Notes: generated by a model not told the origin, from the sequence alone. Shown: positions 37,451 through 49,560, numbered from the stretch's first letter. The stretch is DNA of 64,000 nucleotides from Protonemura montana (GCA_947568835.1 OX387605.1:11908418-11972417), one strand, 5' to 3'. A program made the numbers and translations.

Positions 37451-37500
37451 TTGTGAAAAAGCCCACACACACGTTACACGTGTGTGTGGGCTTGTCACAA
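37451..37500 (-). repeat. Strong hairpin in the LINE 3' UTR
   Basis: AAGCCCACACACACG (37459-37473) and its perfect complement (37479-37493) enclose a 5-base loop. TTGTGA and TCACAA at the outer edges extend the stem past a small asymmetric bulge. It lies about 110 bp from the A-rich end, the position where LINE reverse transcriptases often recognise their own RNA, so it may be a template recognition structure. Confidence 0.8.
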
Positions 37501-37605
37501 AATATATATTGAAGCTACGAGCTACTAACCTTAAGGTTCTAGTAAGGTTAGGTAATCTACTAACAAAAGATTAAAAATCGAGGTAATTTTTTCCATTTTT
37601 GACTA

Positions 37606-38925
37606 TCAATTAAAAAATTTGGTTTTGAATTTATTCAAGTCTTTTATAGACCTGACTTGGAGTGGGAGGCTGTTAGATAATTTAGGCGCCAGGTAATTAA
37701 CGTGTTCCTGACCCAGAGTTCTCCTCATTTTAGGGACAGTAAACATGTAATGAGTATCTTTTCTAAGGTTTCTAGGCAGTCCAGGATTAGAGTTTTTCCT
37801 TTGATAAAATGTGGAATTTTTAAATATATGAAGAAGTATAATTTTAATGTAAATTTGTCTCATGTCAAGTACATGAAAGATTGAGATCAGTTTATTTAAA
37901 GGGTAGTTATTGTAAATTGTACCAGCAACTTTGAGAATACCTTTATTGGCGATAATAAGCTTGTTCATGATTGTATTACTGCAGCCTCTCCAGCCAGTGA
38001 TTCCATACTGTAGGATGGGTTGTGCCATTACTTTGTTAGTTGATACGACGAGTTTTAGACTGACCACATGTCTGAGCTTATAAAAGTAATAATAATGCCT
38101 CTAGTCTTTGACAGCAAGCCAGTTATGTGTGGATGCCATTTTAAGTTCTGGTCTATTGTAATTCCCAGGTATTTAGCAGACTTTCCTTTTTAATTATGTA
38201 AAAGTTTTGTCCACAATGTTTCTGACAATTTATTTGGTGTATCTATCTTTAAACTGTTAACTAAATCAGGACGAATTCTAGAGTCATGTGTGAACGCAAT
38301 GTAAATTGTCTTATTTTTGTTTAATGTAAGGAAGTTACTGTTTAGCCAGGTGTTTACTAAGTTGAGAGTTCTGATTGCTTTTTCGAATACCCCCTGCCAT
38401 GTTGAGTCACTGAAAATGAGCGCCATATCATCAGCATAGGTGATTATATCACCATCCGTTTTAAGGTTGCAAAGTTCATTTACATTAATGAGGAATATGA
38501 TTGGGCCCAATACTGTTCTTGTGGGACTCCGCAGCTAACTACTTTTGAGGTGCTTTTGAACTCTTTGTTGACAAATACACACTGAGGTCTGTTTTATAGA
38601 TAATTTTTAAAAAATTTGAAGTACAATGCCTCTTATTCCAAGGAGTTTTATTTTATCCATTAAAATTTTGGTGATCAACAGTGTCAAACGCCTGAGCTAA
38701 ATCTAGGAAGACTCCGATGGACTCGTGACCTTTGCCGATAAATGTGTATATTTTAGAAGTTAGGTTGAAAATTGCGTCATCCGTTCCCATTTTTGGTCTG
38801 AAACCATACTGATTTATTGAAAGGTAATTATTGTGATCTAAATACGATAAGAGTCTAGTGTTTATGCATTTTTCAAGTAATTTTGCAAAATGTGTGGTTA
38901 AAGTTATTGGGCGATACTCGACTTA
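37606..38925 (-). pseudogene. LINE ORF2 remnant, reverse transcriptase
   Basis: Starting at VEYRPITLTTHFAKLLEKC the minus strand encodes polymerase motifs in order: QYGFRPKMGTDDAI, the motif A block FLDLAQAFDTVDH (38671-38710), the GVPQ-LGPIIFLI block near 38530, and the catalytic TYADDM box (YADD at 38427-38438). A C-terminal thumb-like region follows (ILQYGITGWRGCSN) to a stop near 37606. The frame shifts near 38670 and 38530, and again between 38190 and 38067. The N-terminal endonuclease is absent. It is a dead copy. Confidence 0.88.
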
Positions 38926-38945
38926 CGAGTAGGAATGTGAGTATT

Positions 38946-39480
38946 CTCTAGGCATTTGGCACGTCTGATGGTAATGATATGCGAATTATTGAGTTTTTGT
39001 ATTTCCTTACGAAGATCCTGCCGTCTCTAGTCCAGCAAAACTTGTAGCTGTTTTTTTGTGTGTTGCGAGCAAGCCAGCACGGGTTTTTATTCATATTTGT
39101 GAGATGTTCGTTTCTATAAACCTTGCTGTCGCAGTGATGGTATCCTAGGTCGGAACATTTCAAAGTTGGGTCGGATCTTTTTTCTGCGATGATGTTGTTC
39201 TTGTCGCGCCTCAAGAAAAACTTCGCAATTATTACTCTAGAGCCGTTTTTTTGCTAGGGTTTAAATTTTTTTAAATGGCAAAACTCGATTTCGTCTTCTC
39301 TAGTTTGCAGGCCTAGGTGACTGGCGACCTAACCGACGATCTCATACGTGTTTTCGCCACTTGACTCCGGGATACCAGTAAATTCAAGATTTAATTTTTA
39401 ATTTTTTTTAATTTTTTTAAATATTTCTCAAGTTCATTTAGTTTACTATTCAGACACGTCTAGCTCGTAGCCGCCATGAC
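38946..39480 (-). pseudogene. LINE ORF1 remnant, FP25-like domain
   Basis: The minus-strand frame gives KLNELEKYLKK, LEFTGIPESSGENTYEIV, EDEIEFCH and, in the open part 39214-38948, CWTRDGRIFVRKYKNSIIRI, ending in a stop at about 38946. This is the nucleic-acid-binding C-terminal domain shared by the baculovirus FP25 protein and many LINE ORF1 proteins. It is interrupted by several in-frame stops between 39480 and 39215, so it is not expressed as an intact protein. Confidence 0.8.
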
Positions 39481-39969
39481 AGTTTTGTCTTCGGGTTTTC
39501 TCAGGTGACGGAGATTTGCATTGTCTGCAGGTAAAACTTTCAGAGGTATATGGAAAAGTCGCTTCGTGTCGAGTTGGAAGTTGGGAGTTCGACAGGGTAT
39601 TCTTGTCACTGACCTACAGAAACCCAAGAGGATTATTTAACCGATCACCTTAGGTAAAGTAACACACTTACTCGAAGTAAAAACTTCGCAAAATGAAAAC
39701 TTCCAAAAGAAAAACATGAGAAAAGTTTGTACAGAGCCGCCATTCTCAAAGTATCCCACAATTATGATGAGATTTTGTCTCCGATTAAGACGTTCCTTGC
39801 ACATAGAGGAGAGTTGTCACAGAATCTCCTTCTAGGATCATGTGCTCAACTTTTGCCACTAAGAACCCTCCTTGATTTAGCTTTTAAATGATTAGCACCT
39901 CACACAGCGGCAGATGTCTCACAGCAAGTTCAACGAAGATCGAAAGTAAAACGACATGTTTAACGTTCC

Positions 39970-39984
39970 GTTTAACGACGCACT
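39970..39984 (-). repeat. SINE 3'-tail fragment
   Basis: GTTTAACGACGCACT matches the SINE terminal block exactly. A partial second copy (GAATGACGCACTCT) lies about 290 bp further on, near 40257. Confidence 0.45.
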
Positions 39985-40978
39985 AACAAAACGACCAGAC
40001 GAGCTATAACCAAAGCTGCCACTCACAGATAGCCAACATGACTCTTACCTCGATAAACATTAACAAAATGCCTGAAGAAACCGTTCTATGAACTAGCTAA
40101 GTCAACCCTTCTCAGCTGGAAAAGCAAGAACGTATAGCTGTGTTGTAAATGAACGGATCCCTTGACAGAAACGACGCCGTTCGCGTCACGAGTGTCGCCT
40201 TGTTCTTATTCTTGAACTTGCAAGCGGCACTTCATCTCTTGGCTGAAGCGTTGGTCGAATGACGCACTCTAAGGGAATGTCTAACAGCAACAACATTTAG
40301 CTATATCTACGAAAGTGCATGTTTATTTTCGGCTCTCTGTAATCACACCCCGTACCGTGGTTGTATAACATACATTACGCAGCCTGTTTTGCGCTGTGAT
40401 TTAATTTGCAAATCGTGACGTTGTCAGCTGCACAATCATTGTTAAAACAGTCACAAATCAACGCGCCGTGTGCAGTTAGCGGAGAAACGTCGAGGCTCGA
40501 CCGCGATGAAAAGTTAATTCCACAAATAACCTGTTATCACCACGCCGGCTGCCAATCACGTTCAGTGTTCCTTTCAATTCATTTCACACTCCTGCTGTTG
40601 TTTTTTTTTCGAAACGAAGGAGATAGTTATGTCAGTCATCGAGCACAGAACCCGTTTGTTTCGTCCGTTCATCGATTGGCCCGGTGATTTTGTCGAAGGC
40701 TGCTTTAACCTCTACCAAATACACCAAATGTCATCCGGACATTGATTTTCACCTCAAGAACAAAACACGACGAATTGGCATTTTTTTTTTTTTTTGTAGT
40801 CCTGCAGGGGCGCTTGAAATTTATTTCAGCCGACGTTGACGGTGACATTTTAATTTATCGGCTTACATCCATTACATTACACAGCGAGGTATTCGACGAG
40901 AGTAACAGAGGGGTTGAGAGAGAAAATCGTGGGATGAGCGAGATGAAAGGAGACAGAAACAAAGCTGTTGCAGTGTTT

Positions 40979-41004
40979 CCCCCCCCCCCCCCCCCCCCCC
41001 CCCC
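40979..41004. repeat. 26-base poly(C) tract
   Basis: An uninterrupted C26 run. Such a tract can form an i-motif on this strand and G-quadruplexes on the other, and is a likely site of assembly length error. Confidence 0.95.
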
Positions 41005-41564
41005 TATATGTACCCCATTGGACAAATGACATATAAAGTGGGGCCATTGTTGGCGGCCATTTTGGTTTTCTATGTCGACATGGTTGAATAGCGTACTCGT
41101 GGGCCAGATTGACGTGTTCATTGTTGTCGTTAATCATATAGACTCAGCAAATTGGCAACACCGGACGAGCTAAAACGCCGACCGCAACAATGTGCACTGT
41201 GCGCTGGTGTGATGAGCTTGGTTGGCGATGCTGTTAATTCGATCTGAGGACGCTAGAGCAGTTGCATCGGCGCTTTCAGCGGCCGAAACGCTGGCACGGG
41301 CCGGTGCATGTGGGGACGGTGGGACGTGGGACCGAGATCGAACTCCGACGCCTGCGATCCTGCACACGTGGTCAGACTTAACGCTACGAGTCCCGAGGGA
41401 TAGAAAGGTTCGGGGTTCAGCGTGCCAAGTTCCAGGACAGTGCTGGACATAAGCTTGGCTACGTAGCATGTAATTTGGGCAATGTGGCACAGATGCTTTC
41501 AGAAAAATATTAACTTGTATTAACAGCACTTTTCATGAAAAATGATGGAATTACTGCCGCATAT

Positions 41565-41606
41565 AAATAAATGAATGAATGAATGAATAAATAAATAAAA
41601 TAAATA
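41565..41606. repeat. (AATG)n and (AATA)n tetranucleotide repeat
   Basis: AATA units change to AATG and back to AATA over about 40 bp. Confidence 0.9.
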
Positions 41607-41825
41607 TTTGTAAATTCGAATGGCTTTTGTAGCTGCCCATGTTAGGAAAACCAAAAACCACTTATTTGACCCCACAGCTGCTGCCAATGTTAGTGTATAA
41701 CCAATACGATAGTGGTATATGCTATACAATGAATGCTCTACTGATTGTGAACGCACGTGATCCTTTATCATGGCTAGGTTATGCCATTATTGCCCTACAT
41801 GAGAAAGTAATAAGCATATAATAAA

Positions 41826-41841
41826 CCCACCGCTGCAACCA
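41826..41841 (-). mobile_element. LTR-retrotransposon primer-binding-site relic (tRNA-Leu)
   Basis: CCCACCGCTGCAACCA matches the tRNA-Leu end at 15 of 16 positions and is again followed by A and then TG. It lies 549 bp from the perfect match at 42375, in the same orientation. Confidence 0.45.
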
Positions 41842-42374
41842 ATGCAATAAATACAATTGTTGGCATCTATCTGGTTTCATGTCGTAAGAGGAATTTTAAT
41901 TTGACATGTTGTTTGGTGTGCTAGTAGCATATCACCGCAGATTGAACGTTGAAAGCTCAAACAGGAACAAACATAATATCTGAAATGGACATGTTTTAGA
42001 GATTTTTGAAATGCTACACCGCCATTGCAAAACAAAGCGTAGTCAGTGTCGCATTTCAAAAACTGTGCTTCTAATTGACTTCATGGCGTCCCGTCAAAAC
42101 AAAAATGTAACACACGTTTCAATCCAATGTTGTATCCAATTTCGAAAATCGATCCACGCTTCCATTTTTTATTGAAAGTTATTTTCCAAACGCTCATTGC
42201 AGTTCAAAACTTCAGTTCAAACACATAAGGAGGTACTAGCTAGCTATCAAATATTACTGTTCCAATTTTCTTCCACATAACTTTAAATTCCATATTCTCC
42301 GAGAGTAGAACAGCGTTCGAGCGCGCGCGTCCTCGCGAATGCAATACAAGTTTCCGATCACCAAAACACCGTAA

Positions 42375-42390
42375 CCCACCGCTGCCACCA
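42375..42390 (-). mobile_element. LTR-retrotransposon primer-binding-site relic (tRNA-Leu)
   Basis: CCCACCGCTGCCACCA is a perfect 16-base match to the 3' end of tRNA-Leu including the post-transcriptional CCA. This points to priming rather than to a genomic tRNA fragment. One base later the plus strand has TG, the expected inverted CA end of an LTR on the minus strand. Confidence 0.5.
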
Positions 42391-42399
42391 ATGCAGTAT

Positions 42400-45300
42400 C
42401 ACTTTTCCACGAATATAACATCAATTTATTTCGTTCGCCAGCAATCAGACGTCACGTCGGGCGTACAATTGCCTCGTGGTAACGATTTTACTGATTTTAC
42501 TGCACATTCTGCCGAACAAGAAATCGCATTCATTTCCCGAGTGGTTTCCATTGAGCTGGTTGCAGCGATGCTAGCGCCGTTTGTCTGACAGCCTCGGTCT
42601 TGGTTTCAACAACCTTCTCTTTAATCACGGATGAGATGTATCACTGAATAGTTTCTTCTTGCAGTGGATTCTCAAATTCGAATCAATGCTCAATTGAAAC
42701 CGGAATATTGGATTCGTAATGACATAGATTAATAGAGTAGTGCTTTTAAATGTACCTACAGACATTATTCTGGCAACAGATCCTGTTTAAAACAAAGTCT
42801 GAATTGACTATATTTAGCATAAACTGTAGCAACAATTGGTATCTATAATCAGTAACTGTATCTTATCTGCAAATAAACTCGATTGAGATTAAAACTAATG
42901 TGCATCGATCACTACAATCTTTCGTGAACAACGGCCATAAACAAACCTTTGCGTTAGTGGGCCAATTCATTTATACATTTCACTAAAACTAAAACACACT
43001 ATTCCCAGGTATAAAAACCAGATAAGTTATGGCATGTTTATCTCCTTCGGACAATTCACTCAAATTTAAACCTCCTTGATTTTGGTTTAAACCAGACCTG
43101 GCCACGAGCAGGTCTAGATTTACCACCAGGAATAGGGAGGTTAAGACGTTGGAGAAGTATCCAAACGAGAAAAACCTACCCAAACCTTTCTAAAACTTCC
43201 TAAAACTTCTTATATCATGTACATGGATAGGCGCCCTGGGTGCCAATTAATTAATAAAACCAGGTTTTTATGCTGAACCCAAAGCAGAGTTTATGCCTGG
43301 CATAATTCATAAGGCGGTTCAATAAAATGTACGTGCATTGGCAACCATCAATCACAACACGACAAACCGTGTGTCGATACATTTTTTCAACACTGGTAGA
43401 TATTTTATCGCTGGCATACATTTATATTGTCGGCTTGGCATGAAATGATCCTTTGCTTGGAAGTGATAACGTTTTTATTTAACCCGAGAATTTCTGACTA
43501 GGATAAATAGAATGCTGCTCATTCAATTTTAGCGAAAACTGGGTCAAACGACGCAGGGAAAATGATTCCAGACGTGTAGTCATCATTATCATACCACTAA
43601 GTTATTTTTGTTTTACATCTGACGGCAGACAGTGACATCAGTGCAATGCATCATAGGCCTACACATCAATCCAACAAATGAAGGAACGATTTGGCGGAGG
43701 TATTCAGAGAAGTTTGTAGATGGTATGATGTGTTTTGTGGTGCTGATTTGTTTTTTGTTTTCGGGGGACGCACCGAAACGTCGAGTTTCAAGATTCTTTT
43801 TAGGTCCGACAAACTCATCAAAACAGAGCAACAAATCTAAACAAATCATAACACATAAAGGAACGTTTGCTGTAAATTCTTAATTATCCGTACCTTGACA
43901 GTAGTTTTTTAACTGGTAAAATAGGTAGTGTGTAAATGGTTAAAGCCTACCGTTTTTCCAACGTTTTCTTTACAAGTTACATGCTATCGAAACTTTCAGG
44001 TAACTGGTGGTCTTCCATTTGTAAGCCATCCTACCATCTACAGCGTCAAGTCGAGAACTCGAACAGACCGCACGCCGCCGTGATGCCTGTCGGACGTCGA
44101 TGTGCGTCCACGAACTATGTCGCGTGTCCGCCAGGCAGGATCAAATATTCAACGTGCGTATATCGAGCCGACAGCGAGCCGAAACAGTGGCGGTCACGAT
44201 GGGCGATTGGAAAATAAGCACAGGACTGCTGTACAGAGACTGAAAATGCAGTCGATAGTAAACAAGGGCGCTTTCCGAAATCATAGTGTTTCACAAAGCT
44301 GGAATTATTTTATGCATGCCTCGTCGCCCCATGATGGTTTCACTTCTGAGAATGATTTTTACGTCGTTTTCACAATTTTCAAACAAAAAGCGATGAAACC
44401 AAATACATATAATTGAGCTTCACTTCATTTCCAGCAGCAAGCGATTTTGTTTTGTTTAAACGTGAAAAAATTTGATTCCTTTGTGTAAAATACAAAGAGC
44501 ACCTGCGCTGAAAGATTTTTTTGTCTCTATTCGAATCGATACCTCCAATGTTCGTTCAGTTGTGGCTGAAACGCTAGCTTCTGTTTCAACGCGACTGTGT
44601 TTCAGTGGAATATTGCAAAGCTTAACTAAATTTCTCGGCGGATTCTCTTTCAGGTTTTTCTCAACTGAAACGTTTCTGAAACCCACCGAATGTGAGAGTA
44701 ATTGAGGTCGAGAAAATCAGAGACCACAGGACCGTCCGCAAGACTACTCGACGGCGCCGTGTTCTCGCGGTGCTGGCATCGATTCGTCGTCGAGTCTCTG
44801 CCATTAGAGACATTAAATTACGTAACTTTCATTCCATTAGAGTAGATTAACTTGTTCGAGATTAGGATTGTTTGCATTGGGTGGCACATTGCGTCGCCGG
44901 TATTGGAATGAGGTCGCCCGCCGACGCCGACGCCGACGCCGATAGTAATGAGAGATGACCCGGTGAGAGGCCGTCGGTCTGTAATGAGGGAACTCCCTCT
45001 GCGATATGACCTCGACCCCGCTGACATTTGGACGGTAGCATAGCATTGAAAGTCGGCTTTACGTGAAGATATGAATTTGTGATCACTTGACATTTTCCCT
45101 ATGAATGAGTGGCTAACTTGCGTGGTATGTTCGTGCGGTATATTTGTTTCTGTGTGCTACATAACGGTGAAACCTTCCATCGTCTTGTATGTGTTTTGAT
45201 ACACGACGTAAATATTTTGATTGGACATGTCTTGTTGGTGCATGCTAAGTTCGAAACACCCCAGTAGTTTATTCCAAGTATGCTTTGATATACCCAAAGG

Positions 45301-46350
45301 ATTATTTTCTTTTCTTAAAGGCGAGTTACCATCAACTGTTTTCCAATAAGTTTGTTTATCAATCAGATTGCATGAGTGTTGAAATTTATCTGAGTCTCTC
45401 AATAGCATCTCCAGCGTTCAAAGTGCCTATTGAGAAACCAGTTAGTTTCTTCAAAAAAATGTGGTGCTAGAAAAATTGCCCAATATGCGTGTGGTGATTC
45501 TCTGTTATTCGAAAAGTTCTAAAGGTTCCAAAATCGCAAGACTCCTGTCCCGCCGGCAGCCCGCACCCCCACCACCCAACTAACTGTTTCGTATTCCCCA
45601 GGGCACCGCACGCGAACCCTGAATTGCACACCGACAGGGTAAAAACAGCGCGCCACGGCGATTATGCAAAAGGGACAACGCAAAACCTAGAGTCTTGGAC
45701 GGGGGTAGGGCTTAAAGTGATGCAAAAAAAAGAAACGTTATTTGCAAAATACCCCATCGAAATAGACACTTTTACGGTCTAGAACAAATTTACGTAGTAT
45801 GCTATTTTGTATATACGTGCACGAATGCGCGCGATCGAAAGATTTAGGTAAAAGGGAAGGGACGGGGTGCGAAAGAGAGCGTAGATACGAATGAAAAATG
45901 GCGATAAACACGGGGAATAAGATATTTCTCGGGCTCGGGTGTCAGTCCATGGACGTGGGTTGGTGCAGACTCTGATTTATCACAGTCTCCTTATTGCAGA
46001 GTTCGCTGAAGCGTCTTGGTAGGTGGCTAGTCACCGAGCTTATTTGTTTTTCTTATCGCTGACACGGCCACATCAAAATGTTACCGTTATTCTGACAAAA
46101 CTTCACGTTGATAATACGAAATTTACTATGTTCGTAAAACTCTATTTTCTACAATAAAACAAACTGTGTAGGTACACTGCAATAGGGGTTGCTTGCACAC
46201 AAGCTATTTATTAAACATCTACGACCTGTCATCAACTAGGTCATATCGCGTAAACTTTCAGTTTTTTTTACTGATTCCAATAACCTGGCCCGCCCGCCGC
46301 AAACACGGATATCCGTGCCGTCCCCCATTCAGATGAGAAACTGCTCCCAA
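42400..46350. other. Non-coding, no recognised gene
   Basis: AT-rich. If the motifs at 42375 and 46353 are primer-binding sites, LTR remnants should start just to their right, but no matching second LTR could be identified by eye. Confidence 0.5.
44917..44942. repeat. (CGCCGA)n repeat
   Basis: About four copies of CGCCGA. All frames are short here and no coding role is evident. Confidence 0.85.
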
Positions 46351-46352
46351 AT

Positions 46353-46368
46353 CCCTCCGCTGCCACCA
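46353..46368 (-). mobile_element. LTR-retrotransposon primer-binding-site relic (tRNA-Leu)
   Basis: CCCTCCGCTGCCACCA matches the 3' end of animal tRNA-Leu (CCCACCGCTGCCA plus CCA) at 15 of 16 positions, and AAT in front also agrees. On the minus strand this is the primer-binding site. It is separated by one base from CA, the expected end of a 5' LTR, which would extend to higher coordinates from 46370. I see no gag or pol coding remains beside it. Confidence 0.5.
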
Positions 46369-47634
46369 ATGTAACGGCACAGTTGAGAAATAATAATATT
46401 CTCTTCTTTTAGACTGTAGTATATTTTCATTAAGCCGGGCTATATTAAATAACGTTAGAGACATGAGTTAATGGAGACTTTAGCATACTTTGTTTGACAA
46501 AACAATTTACTTTCAGAGATTTATTGGGACATGTTTTGAAAGTTGAAGGTTTTGAAATTTTGCAATGCAATGTCGAGCGTAGGTTCAGAATTCCACCTAC
46601 TCAATGCCATCACTTATACTTTAGCACCACATCCCAGTTTTTTGTTGAAACAGATTTGATTCAATATTTATCAGTCCATTAAACCTCTATCTTCATTGTA
46701 ACAGCCAATCCCTGTTAACTGAGAGTTAATTCCCCAGCCAACCTTCGAACAACTACACCTACGAAATAAGTCCACCCTTGAAATTTCCCCTGAAACCAAT
46801 TATGTCGAGCGACAATTAGCGAGAACCGCTCGAGCACCCTATCCAGGGATCAAACCGAAACCCACGCGGTCTCACCGAATGATTGAACCGTTCGCACGGC
46901 GAGACGATTGATTCCCCGCGATCACGCGTGTTTTCCACGGTGCCCACCCGATCGCTCTGCACGCATTTCGGGCGCCCAGGCGGCTTATCTCCGTAATGGG
47001 CCGTTCGAGTGGCTATCATTGCCGTATCGAGCTGTTGTTGCTGAGGACAATGGCTTATCGTGGTCTGATCACCTATTTGTAGCTCGCGGCCGAAGGCTTT
47101 CGTGGACGGAAAAGGTGGTCATCGTGGCAGCGAGCTGGGATCCGAATTCAGTGTCAGAAATCAAAATGTTCGTGAGATCACTGTCGTTTTTGGTTTAATT
47201 TTAAAGTGTTTCCAAGATCTGTTGTGAACTGTTTAACTGAGCTAGAATGGAAATTTGAAGTAGCAGGATCCTAAATTACAAAATGTGTGCACGCTTGATT
47301 TGCGTTTCTTTTCTCAGTTTTCAAAGATGAAGCGGTTCTATTTTTTCGATATTTTCAATGAATTTTACAAAAAGAGAGTCAACTAGAAGATTATAGAGCC
47401 ACGTGATAGTTTCTGTGAGATAGCCCTCGTTTCTTAGCAATCAACTTCCAATGGAATCAAGCAATTTAGGTTAAAAGTGAACGCCATCTTTAGGAAAAAA
47501 TACAACAAAAACTGTCAAAATTATTTTAAAAAATAATTGCCCCTTGAACTTTTGTCAAGAGATTTTTCTAAGTCGGTTGACTTCCCTGGATCTTTTTGTT
47601 CCTTTTATAAACGACTTTTTTAACTTTCACTCAA

Positions 47635-47645
47635 CGCTGCCACCA
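47635..47645 (-). mobile_element. Weak fourth primer-binding-site-like motif
   Basis: CGCTGCCACCA matches the last 11 bases of tRNA-Leu plus CCA, but the junction to TG is not preserved. On its own this is weak; it counts only because it joins three better matches in the same orientation. Confidence 0.25.
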
Positions 47646-47842
47646 AAGTAATGAATTCACAGTAAACGATGCAATTTTATGTTTAAATTGCTTATCGACA
47701 AAACATAATTTGAAAATAAATATCGCACTCGAGCAGAATAGATGTCGCTTAGTTACTAAACGATTTCCAACTAACGAGTTAGCCAAATCTTACAAGACAA
47801 CTTACAAAAGCAGAGATAAACTGTTTGTAAAAGGAAAAAAAA

Positions 47843-47874
47843 AAGGTTGCTCAACTTTAAAAATGAGCAACCTT
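47843..47874. repeat. Short perfect inverted repeat
   Basis: AAGGTTGCTCA and TGAGCAACCTT form an 11-bp perfect stem around a 10-bp A/T-rich loop. It could be a small structured element or chance. Confidence 0.5.
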
Positions 47875-48184
47875 AAAATTAATAAAACACACAGCTGCAA
47901 CAGCTGCACACAGCTGCAAGAAGTTCTCAAAATAATTTGCTAATTGAAATCACTAATAGGTAATAATCTAATCGCAGTCGTAATTACGCCATCTTCTCAA
48001 TTTAAAAATACAAACAACGCTAGTAGGTACTTCGAGATAATAAATGCCCGTGTATCGAAAGTCCTGTCAAGAAGGATCCGAATTCAAAAGACGCACACTT
48101 CAACGTCGAGATCGCGGCAAAACTTTGCGCTGCGGTTCCCTGGAAACAATCCCAACATTCGCAACTCGTGGCAAAACCACAACG

Positions 48185-48240
48185 CCCCCCCCCCCCCCCC
48201 CCCCCAACACACACACCTACACACACACACATCCACGACA
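48185..48240. repeat. Poly(C) tract followed by AC-rich repeat
   Basis: A C21 run is followed directly by an AC-rich microsatellite. Confidence 0.93.
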
Positions 48241-48374
48241 TCGAGAAAGTTCAGGCTGAAGTAACACATGGGCCGCGCGTGGAGTTGAACAACTTGCACG
48301 TGGATTTCCCTTCGTTTCAAATCAGAGCCGTGTTATCGTCGACGCAGCCCGTCAACAACTCATTCTCTCTCTCT

Positions 48375-48737
48375 CTACATCCCTATCTCGCGAGCTGTCT
48401 GGATGACGTCAGCTGTGCTTAAATTTACCCAGAGATTAGAGTATCGTTTGCATCCAACACGTTGTGCCTTGCGCTTCAATTGTCTCCCGAATTCTGTCGG
48501 ATTACCTATGTACCACGTGAGATGAACAACGCCGTTTAGCCAATGCTGGCGTTGCCATCGCTGTTTTCCTAGTTCAACGCTGTACGGCAAACGGTGTTTG
48601 TCTAATCTGTGCTTAATTGCTGGAAGGTGGAGATGGGCTGGCATGTCTAGAGACGCAAGGGTTTCCCGAAATATTTCCATTTTCCTTGATGGCGCAAGGT
48701 GCAAACCAACGCCTAGCCACAGTTCATAATTGGACAT
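48375..48737 (-). CDS. ATG-initiated ORF (120 aa), unrecognised
   Basis: The peptide starts MSNYELWLGVGLHLAPSRK and contains LPAIKHRLDKHRLPYSVELG and a Trp/Gln-rich stretch; the composition is protein-like throughout. A donor-like CATAG|GTAATC lies near residue 77, so the ORF may be a first exon cut there. Third positions are not G/C-rich as in the phosphatase exons. No family is recognised; it may be a decayed mobile-element ORF. Confidence 0.2.
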   Translation of the reverse strand: MSNYELWLGVGLHLAPSRKMEIFRETLASLDMPAHLHLPAIKHRLDKHRLPYSVELGKQRWQRQHWLNGVVHLTWYIGNPTEFGRQLKRKAQRVGCKRYSNLWVNLSTADVIQTAREIGM

Positions 48738-49367
48738 GCAATATTTTGGATGGTCTGACGGACGTTAAACAACGAGTTTTAATAAAGAATTCAGATTGCT
48801 ATTATCTACCTTAGCTCTGTAGATTGTTGTTAGAGGAAAACACATGATAGCTTTTACTTCCAGTTAAAATTGTGGTCACCAACGATAGTCTTTTCTATAT
48901 CAAGTAGATTTTTATGGATATCAAAGCCACATTACGTGTTTTCTCAAGCTTGCTTACTCACATTTAAAAATCAATTTTTATGCGAGGAATTTCAAAACTA
49001 ACCGAAATGACATCCACAATTCACATTCTTCGTAATCCAGACCCCCTGTCTGTCATCAAGCAGACGTACAGGCGTCGTCTCCCCAAATACCGACCCTCCA
49101 GCTCCCATGCACGCCACGGCGGGGAAGAGGCGTTGTTGGCCCACGCCGAGTGACCCAAATACCCAACGACGCGCGACGACCACCCCTAGTCGCGTCGGCT
49201 CTTGTCAGCCATCCCATGTCCACAAGCCGATAACATCGTCCATGTCCCGTACCCTTGTACTATCGTAACGCCTCCGCTCCGGCAATCCTAGTCTGCGATA
49301 ATCGATAATTTTGAAGTTTTAATCCATCGGCAGACGCGTACAGAGTGCGAGCGCCGCGAGACGGAGT

Positions 49368-49380
49368 GGGGGGGGGGGGG
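49368..49380. repeat. 13-base poly(G) tract
   Basis: Uninterrupted G13 followed by AGGG, in a short GC-rich patch. Confidence 0.95.
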
Positions 49381-49560
49381 AGGGCGATGAACAGAGATGG
49401 AGTGTGAGATTAATCACAGCTGATGGCGCCGCTAATGATTCTCGCGTCAGTGTGTCGATGCGGATGAAGCCAGGCTGCAAATTGCTGCGGGCGCACTTCT
49501 GCGACGCGCATTAGGGTGACATCTGTTTTTTGTGTGTACATGCATTTTACAAGGGAGATT

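Larger units (their letters stand above)
37339..39550 (-). mobile_element. Defective non-LTR retrotransposon (LINE) with internal deletion
   Basis: Read on the minus strand, the element has an ORF1 part (about 39550-38946), a reverse transcriptase part (about 38920-37606) and a 3' UTR ending in an A-rich tail at 37339-37349. ORF1 shows a Cys-containing start, a coiled-coil-like stretch and the FP25-like C-terminal domain (EDEIEFCH, then WTRDGRIFVRK). The endonuclease and the first part of ORF2 are missing: the sequence passes from the ORF1 stop to YRPITLT of the polymerase within about 30 bp. Several stops and frameshifts make it inactive. The domain combination fits the Jockey/CR1-like LINEs of arthropods. 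An intact relative would be about twice as long. Confidence 0.88.

Noticed and set aside
46908..47198. 96-aa ORF with protein-like composition
   Set aside because: It has no ATG start at its 5' end, weak splice signals and no recognisable motif.
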